This document shows, one piece after another, positions 5,961 to 8,842 of a stretch of 8,842 bases of DNA. The notes beneath the pieces were generated by a model. That model worked only from the letters and a program-made list of their open reading frames with translations, was not told the DNA's origin and made no database searches. Each line of letters opens with the position of its first letter. Positions within the stretch are counted from its first letter, which is position 1. The position numbers were made by a program, and so were the translations under genes. Origin of the DNA: Mageeibacillus sp. UBA5442 (lineage in GTDB: Bacteria; Bacillota; Clostridia; Saccharofermentanales; DTU023); the NCBI GenBank assembly GCA_002427475.1, contig DIRG01000055.1, positions 19,989-28,830 on the forward strand. Reading direction: 5' to 3'.

Positions 5961-6455
5961 ATGATGTTGGAAGACAATTTGCATGACATTTATTTAAAGC
6001 TCAAACTCTATTATTATCGCCGGATCTTCCGCAAAATCTCTAACAGTGAAGAAGATTCCCTGACGGCCCTGGAGGCATTCTGCGCTGAAGCCATCTACGG
6101 TCTTGGCAGCCCGACCCTGTCAGAATTCGCCAACTTTATCAACGTATCCCAACCCAACGCTGCGTACAAGGTTTCCAATCTTGAGAAAAAAGGCTACGTG
6201 AATAAAACAGAATCCAGCGAAGACGGACGGATCGTTCATCTCACTATTACAGACAAATTTATGCAGATCTACGGCACCAGCGAACGTTACGTTTCCATCT
6301 TGACCAAACGCCTTAAGAAAAAGTATTCCGCAGAGGACGTCGAGAAATTCTCAGAGATCATGCGTGACATCTCTGATAATATGATGACTGAAGTGAACAA
6401 GTATTTACGCAACAAAGCTGATCTGCCGGAGGGCGTTATACCCGGCAAAAGCTAG
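5961..6455 (+). CDS. MarR-family transcriptional regulator, possibly FabT-like
   Basis: This 164-residue protein has the MarR winged helix-turn-helix plan: an N-terminal dimerisation helix (about 1-28), the helix-turn-helix PTLSEFANFINVSQPNAAYKVSNLEKKGYV (split here as PTLSEFANF and INVSQPNAAYKVSNLEKKGYV, about 51-80), a wing with the SSEDGRIVHLTIT signature (85-97) and C-terminal helices. MarR proteins bind palindromic operators as dimers. FabT, a MarR protein, represses fab operons in streptococci and related bacteria and uses acyl-ACP as corepressor. The adjacency supports such a role, but FabT usually sits at the head of the operon, not after fabZ. ATG 5961 was chosen because AAGGAGG (5949-5955) lies 5 bases upstream; ATG 5964 is an equal alternative, and the frame is open to a GTG at 5955 that overlaps the ribosome site. 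A palindrome lies just upstream. Confidence 0.85.
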   Translation: MMLEDNLHDIYLKLKLYYYRRIFRKISNSEEDSLTALEAFCAEAIYGLGSPTLSEFANFINVSQPNAAYKVSNLEKKGYVNKTESSEDGRIVHLTITDKFMQIYGTSERYVSILTKRLKKKYSAEDVEKFSEIMRDISDNMMTEVNKYLRNKADLPEGVIPGKS

Positions 6456-6475
6456 AAAATTTAGGTGATTAGAGA

Positions 6476-7315
6476 ATGAATTCCAAAAGTTTCCTTGACT
6501 CCAATGATTCCAATGAGCCCGATAAACCAAAGAAAAAGCTCAACGCATCACAGGTAAAGAAACTAGTAAGCATTCTCCTTTGGCTATCATTGGTCCTCTC
6601 CGCGGCCTATTCCATCGTCCGCATTATTATTACGCCCTACGATGCCGTTCCCCCCGACACCCCCAGAACACAGGCCGATTACATCTTGATGTTCGTGTCC
6701 TGTCTGGCAGGAATGGTCGTCATGGGCTTACCGAGCATGATCGAAAAAAGATTCAAAGTCATCGTGCCCGACGGCCTCACAATCGCCTATTTCGCTTTCC
6801 TCTATGCAGGGATCTTCCTCGGCGAAGTCCGCAATTTTTTTCATCTCTTTCCTTATTGGGATATCTTGCTCCACTCCTTTAGCGGTGGTCTTCTTGCCGT
6901 CTTAGGAATCAAGCTCTTCTCCATCCTCAACAACTGCGGACGCTTAGAAATGCATCTCTCGCCTGCCCTCATCACCCTCTTCGGCTTTTGCTTCGCCGTG
7001 ACCATCGGTGTCGTCTGGGAAATTTATGAATTCTCCGCAGATTCGATTCTCGGAATGAATATGCAGAAATACATGACCGTAACAGGAGAGCGCTTAATCG
7101 GTCAAGATGCACTACGCGACACCATGGTCGACCTCATCGTCAATGTCGTGAGCGCACTGATCGTCTCCGTTGCCGGCTATTTTTCAGTCAGAAAAACACA
7201 AGAAAAATATCATCGCGAACGCGCAGCAGCATATGCAGCAGGTGAAATAGACTCGCCATACGAGTATTGCCGTCCCGCTCAGCGCTCAAAGACAAGGGTT
7301 AACAGTGGAAAATAA
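6476..7315 (+). CDS. polytopic membrane protein of the DUF2238 (YjdF) type
   Basis: The 279-residue protein has about six hydrophobic segments (near residues 30-52, 68-86, 99-117, 127-150, 161-182 and 216-236), a polar, lysine-rich N-terminal tail and a charged C-terminal tail, so it is an integral membrane protein without a cleavable signal. Conserved-looking polar residues lie in or next to membrane segments: GEVRNFF (116-122), FPYWDILLHSFSGG (125-138) with Asp129 and His133, VVWEIYEFSAD (179-189) with Glu182, Glu185 and Asp189, and RDTMVDLIVN (214-223). This pattern is what I recall for the DUF2238 family, whose function is unknown to me. Residues of this kind could bind metal or lipid, which is inference. 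The start has AGGTGA (6463-6468) 7 bases upstream. It follows the MarR gene by 20 bases and overlaps the next gene by 11, so all three are probably co-transcribed. Confidence 0.8.
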   Translation: MNSKSFLDSNDSNEPDKPKKKLNASQVKKLVSILLWLSLVLSAAYSIVRIIITPYDAVPPDTPRTQADYILMFVSCLAGMVVMGLPSMIEKRFKVIVPDGLTIAYFAFLYAGIFLGEVRNFFHLFPYWDILLHSFSGGLLAVLGIKLFSILNNCGRLEMHLSPALITLFGFCFAVTIGVVWEIYEFSADSILGMNMQKYMTVTGERLIGQDALRDTMVDLIVNVVSALIVSVAGYFSVRKTQEKYHRERAAAYAAGEIDSPYEYCRPAQRSKTRVNSGK

Positions 7316-8696
7316 TATTGAAAAAAACCAAGCCATTCAAGACAAATTCGAATACTGCCGTCTATATTTCGAGAGCGGGAACACCCGTCCCTACGAAGCT
7401 AGGCGGCGGCAACTACTCCAACTTCAGCAAAAAATAAAAGACCTGACGCCGGAAATTGAACAGGCTCTGAAAACGGACCTAAACAACGCCCCTTTCGAAG
7501 CCTACATGACCGAGATCGGTTTAGTCTTGGATGAAATCAGCTACGCCTTGAAACATCTCAAACGCTGGATGAAACCACGTCGCCGCAGACCCGCCCTCAC
7601 CCAAATGCCGGGAAGCTTACGCATCATCCCCGAGCCCTATGGAGTGGTGTTGGTGATGTCGCCCTGGAATTATCCTTTTCTCCTCGCCCTCGGACCCCTA
7701 ATCGGCGCCATCGCAGCCGGCAACACCATCGTCTTGAAACCCTCAGCCTACAGCCCCGCCACCTCTGCCGTCCTCGAACAAGTCCTCTCCACTATAGAAC
7801 CCGGTTGGGTCGAAGTGGTAACGGGCGGTCGCGAAGAAAACCAAAACCTCCTCAAACTAAATTTTGACTATATCTTCTTCACCGGTTCACCCGCCGTAGC
7901 CCATGGCGTGATGAAACACGCAGCCGACCGACTCACCCCGGTCACACTAGAACTCGGCGGCAAATCGCCCGCCATCGTGACCGCCGACGCAGACTTAGAA
8001 CTGGCTGCTCGTCGCATAGCTTTCGGCAAACTGGTCAATGCAGGACAAACCTGCATCGCCCCCGACTATGTCATCTGCGCAGAAACGATCCTAGAAGATT
8101 TTCTGAGGCTACTGCAAAAAGAGCTCTCCCAAGTAAGCCAAGACCCCGAGTATTTCGCAGAAAACTATCCCAAGATAATAAACGAAAAGCATTTCCGCCG
8201 ACTAGAGGCCTATCTGGCAGAAATACCGCCCTCCTTTGGTGGTAAACTCCACCCCGAGAGCAGGCAGATTGAGCCCGCCATCGTCACAACACCGCCCTTA
8301 GATAGCACCCTGATGCAAGAGGAGATCTTCGGCCCCATCTTGCCGGTCATCGCAGTCGCCAACCTCACCAGTGTGATCCATTACATTCAACAGCGCCCCA
8401 AACCACTGGCCGTATATATTTTTTCCGAATCAAAACAGACACAAGAGGAGCTCCTGGAAGCCCTCTCTTTTGGCGGCGGCTGCATCAACGACACCCTAGT
8501 GCATATGTCCTCTCCCCGCGTACCCTTCGGCGGCGTGGGCAACAGCGGCATGGGTCAGTATCATGGGAAATACACTTTTGACACCTTCACCCATTACAAG
8601 ACAGTCTTGAAAAAATCCCGCTTCGGCGATCTGGCGCTCCGCTATCATCCGTATCAAGAGAGCGATAAAAAATTGATTCGCAAAATATTGAAATAA
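7305..8696 (+). CDS. NAD(P)-dependent aldehyde dehydrogenase, class 3-like
   Basis: The enzyme oxidises an aldehyde to the carboxylic acid with NAD or NADP. The 463-residue length and the N-terminus without the longer class 1/2 extension resemble ALDH3-type enzymes, many of which act on fatty or aromatic aldehydes. Visible motifs are SPWNYPF with Asn122, FTGSP (192-196) in the cofactor fold, LELGGKSP with the general base Glu216, AGQTCIAPDY with the nucleophile Cys250, and EEIFGP (339-344). The C-terminus is basic and lacks the hydrophobic anchor of some fatty aldehyde dehydrogenases. The start is a GTG with AAGGG (7294-7298) 6 bases upstream, and it overlaps the preceding gene by 11 bases. 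A role in clearing or recycling fatty aldehydes is suggested only by the neighbouring fab genes. The substrate cannot be told from sequence. I see no terminator after it. Confidence 0.9.
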   Translation: MENNIEKNQAIQDKFEYCRLYFESGNTRPYEARRRQLLQLQQKIKDLTPEIEQALKTDLNNAPFEAYMTEIGLVLDEISYALKHLKRWMKPRRRRPALTQMPGSLRIIPEPYGVVLVMSPWNYPFLLALGPLIGAIAAGNTIVLKPSAYSPATSAVLEQVLSTIEPGWVEVVTGGREENQNLLKLNFDYIFFTGSPAVAHGVMKHAADRLTPVTLELGGKSPAIVTADADLELAARRIAFGKLVNAGQTCIAPDYVICAETILEDFLRLLQKELSQVSQDPEYFAENYPKIINEKHFRRLEAYLAEIPPSFGGKLHPESRQIEPAIVTTPPLDSTLMQEEIFGPILPVIAVANLTSVIHYIQQRPKPLAVYIFSESKQTQEELLEALSFGGGCINDTLVHMSSPRVPFGGVGNSGMGQYHGKYTFDTFTHYKTVLKKSRFGDLALRYHPYQESDKKLIRKILK

Positions 8697-8752
8697 GACT
8701 ATATAATTGTTAAGAAAAACATTTGTAAAAATATTGGAGGCAAACAATAAGA

Positions 8753-8842
8753 ATGAGTAGTTTACTGATAAAAAACGTGAAACACCTGATCAGCTGTGAT
8801 GCTGAAGACACAGTCTACGATGAGGTTAACATCTACTGTGAA
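8753..8842 (+). CDS. start of a probable amidohydrolase, cut by the window end
   Basis: Thirty codons are present, beginning MSSLLIKNVKHLISCD and running to the last base. The pattern LLIKNVKHLIS, then a short polar stretch, then a strand such as DEVNIYCE, is the usual N-terminal beta-strand segment of metal-dependent amidohydrolases (guanine, 8-oxoguanine and s-triazine deaminase-like). The metal ligands HxH would lie beyond the window, so the family call is tentative. GGAGG (8736-8740) is 12 bases from the ATG, which is long, but no closer in-frame start exists. The 56-base gap after the aldehyde dehydrogenase contains TATAAT at 8702-8707 without a matching -35 box, so it is unclear whether this gene belongs to the same transcript. 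Confidence 0.55.
   Translation, partial: MSSLLIKNVKHLISCDAEDTVYDEVNIYCE

Noticed and set aside
6425..6446. GCCGG/CCGGC hairpin near the end of the MarR gene as a terminator
   Set aside because: It lies inside the coding sequence, has only about 5 bp of stem, and is followed by an A-rich rather than T-rich stretch.
8702..8707. TATAAT as a promoter for the last gene
   Set aside because: No acceptable -35 box lies 16-18 bases upstream (TTGATT at 8673-8678 is 23 bases away and TTGAAA at 8688-8693 only 8), and there is no extended -10 TG. In such AT-rich sequence a lone hexamer is weak evidence.

Overview
The window carries a compact type II fatty acid synthesis (FAS II) operon of a Gram-positive bacterium, followed by a co-directional accessory tail. 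Every gene is on the + strand. The organism is most likely a member of Bacillota, probably class Clostridia. The reasons are the fab gene order, FabK (the flavin enoyl reductase) as the only enoyl-ACP reductase present, strong GGAGG-type ribosome binding sites, a linked MarR-family regulator and an AT-rich promoter region. Nothing in the sequence allows a genus or species call.

Layout: positions 1-129 hold a near-consensus sigma-A promoter (TTGACA-N17-CATAAT) followed at the expected transcription start by a perfect 14-bp inverted repeat. Then come acpP (130-372), fabH (493-1443), fabK (1430-2335), fabD (2359-3321), fabG (3351-4112), fabF (4138-5385) and fabZ (5478-5915). After a short AT-rich palindromic leader follow a MarR-family regulator (5961-6455), a polytopic membrane protein of the DUF2238/YjdF type (6476-7315) and a class-3-like aldehyde dehydrogenase (7305-8696). 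The last 90 bases are the start of a probable amidohydrolase that runs off the window.

Together FabD (malonyl loading), FabH (initiation), FabF (condensation), FabG (ketoreduction), FabZ (dehydration) and FabK (enoyl reduction), acting on AcpP, form a complete initiation and elongation cycle. The genes for malonyl-CoA supply (accABCD) are absent, including accB, which often lies between fabF and fabZ in related clusters; a 92-base gap stands there instead. The MarR protein is a plausible FabT-like regulator of the operon, placed downstream of it rather than at its head, and the inverted repeats at 54-86 and 5914-5931 are candidate operators. The roles of the membrane protein, the dehydrogenase and the amidohydrolase in lipid metabolism are inferred only from position.

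I found no mobile element, CRISPR array, tRNA or rRNA, and no convincing intrinsic terminator. The most interesting non-coding signals are the promoter-proximal inverted repeat, a strong hairpin without a U-tract between acpP and fabH, a 16-bp tandem duplication across the fabD stop codon, and a reversal of G/C strand asymmetry along the operon. No entirely new system is evident: the core is a familiar fab operon with an unusual arrangement and tail.
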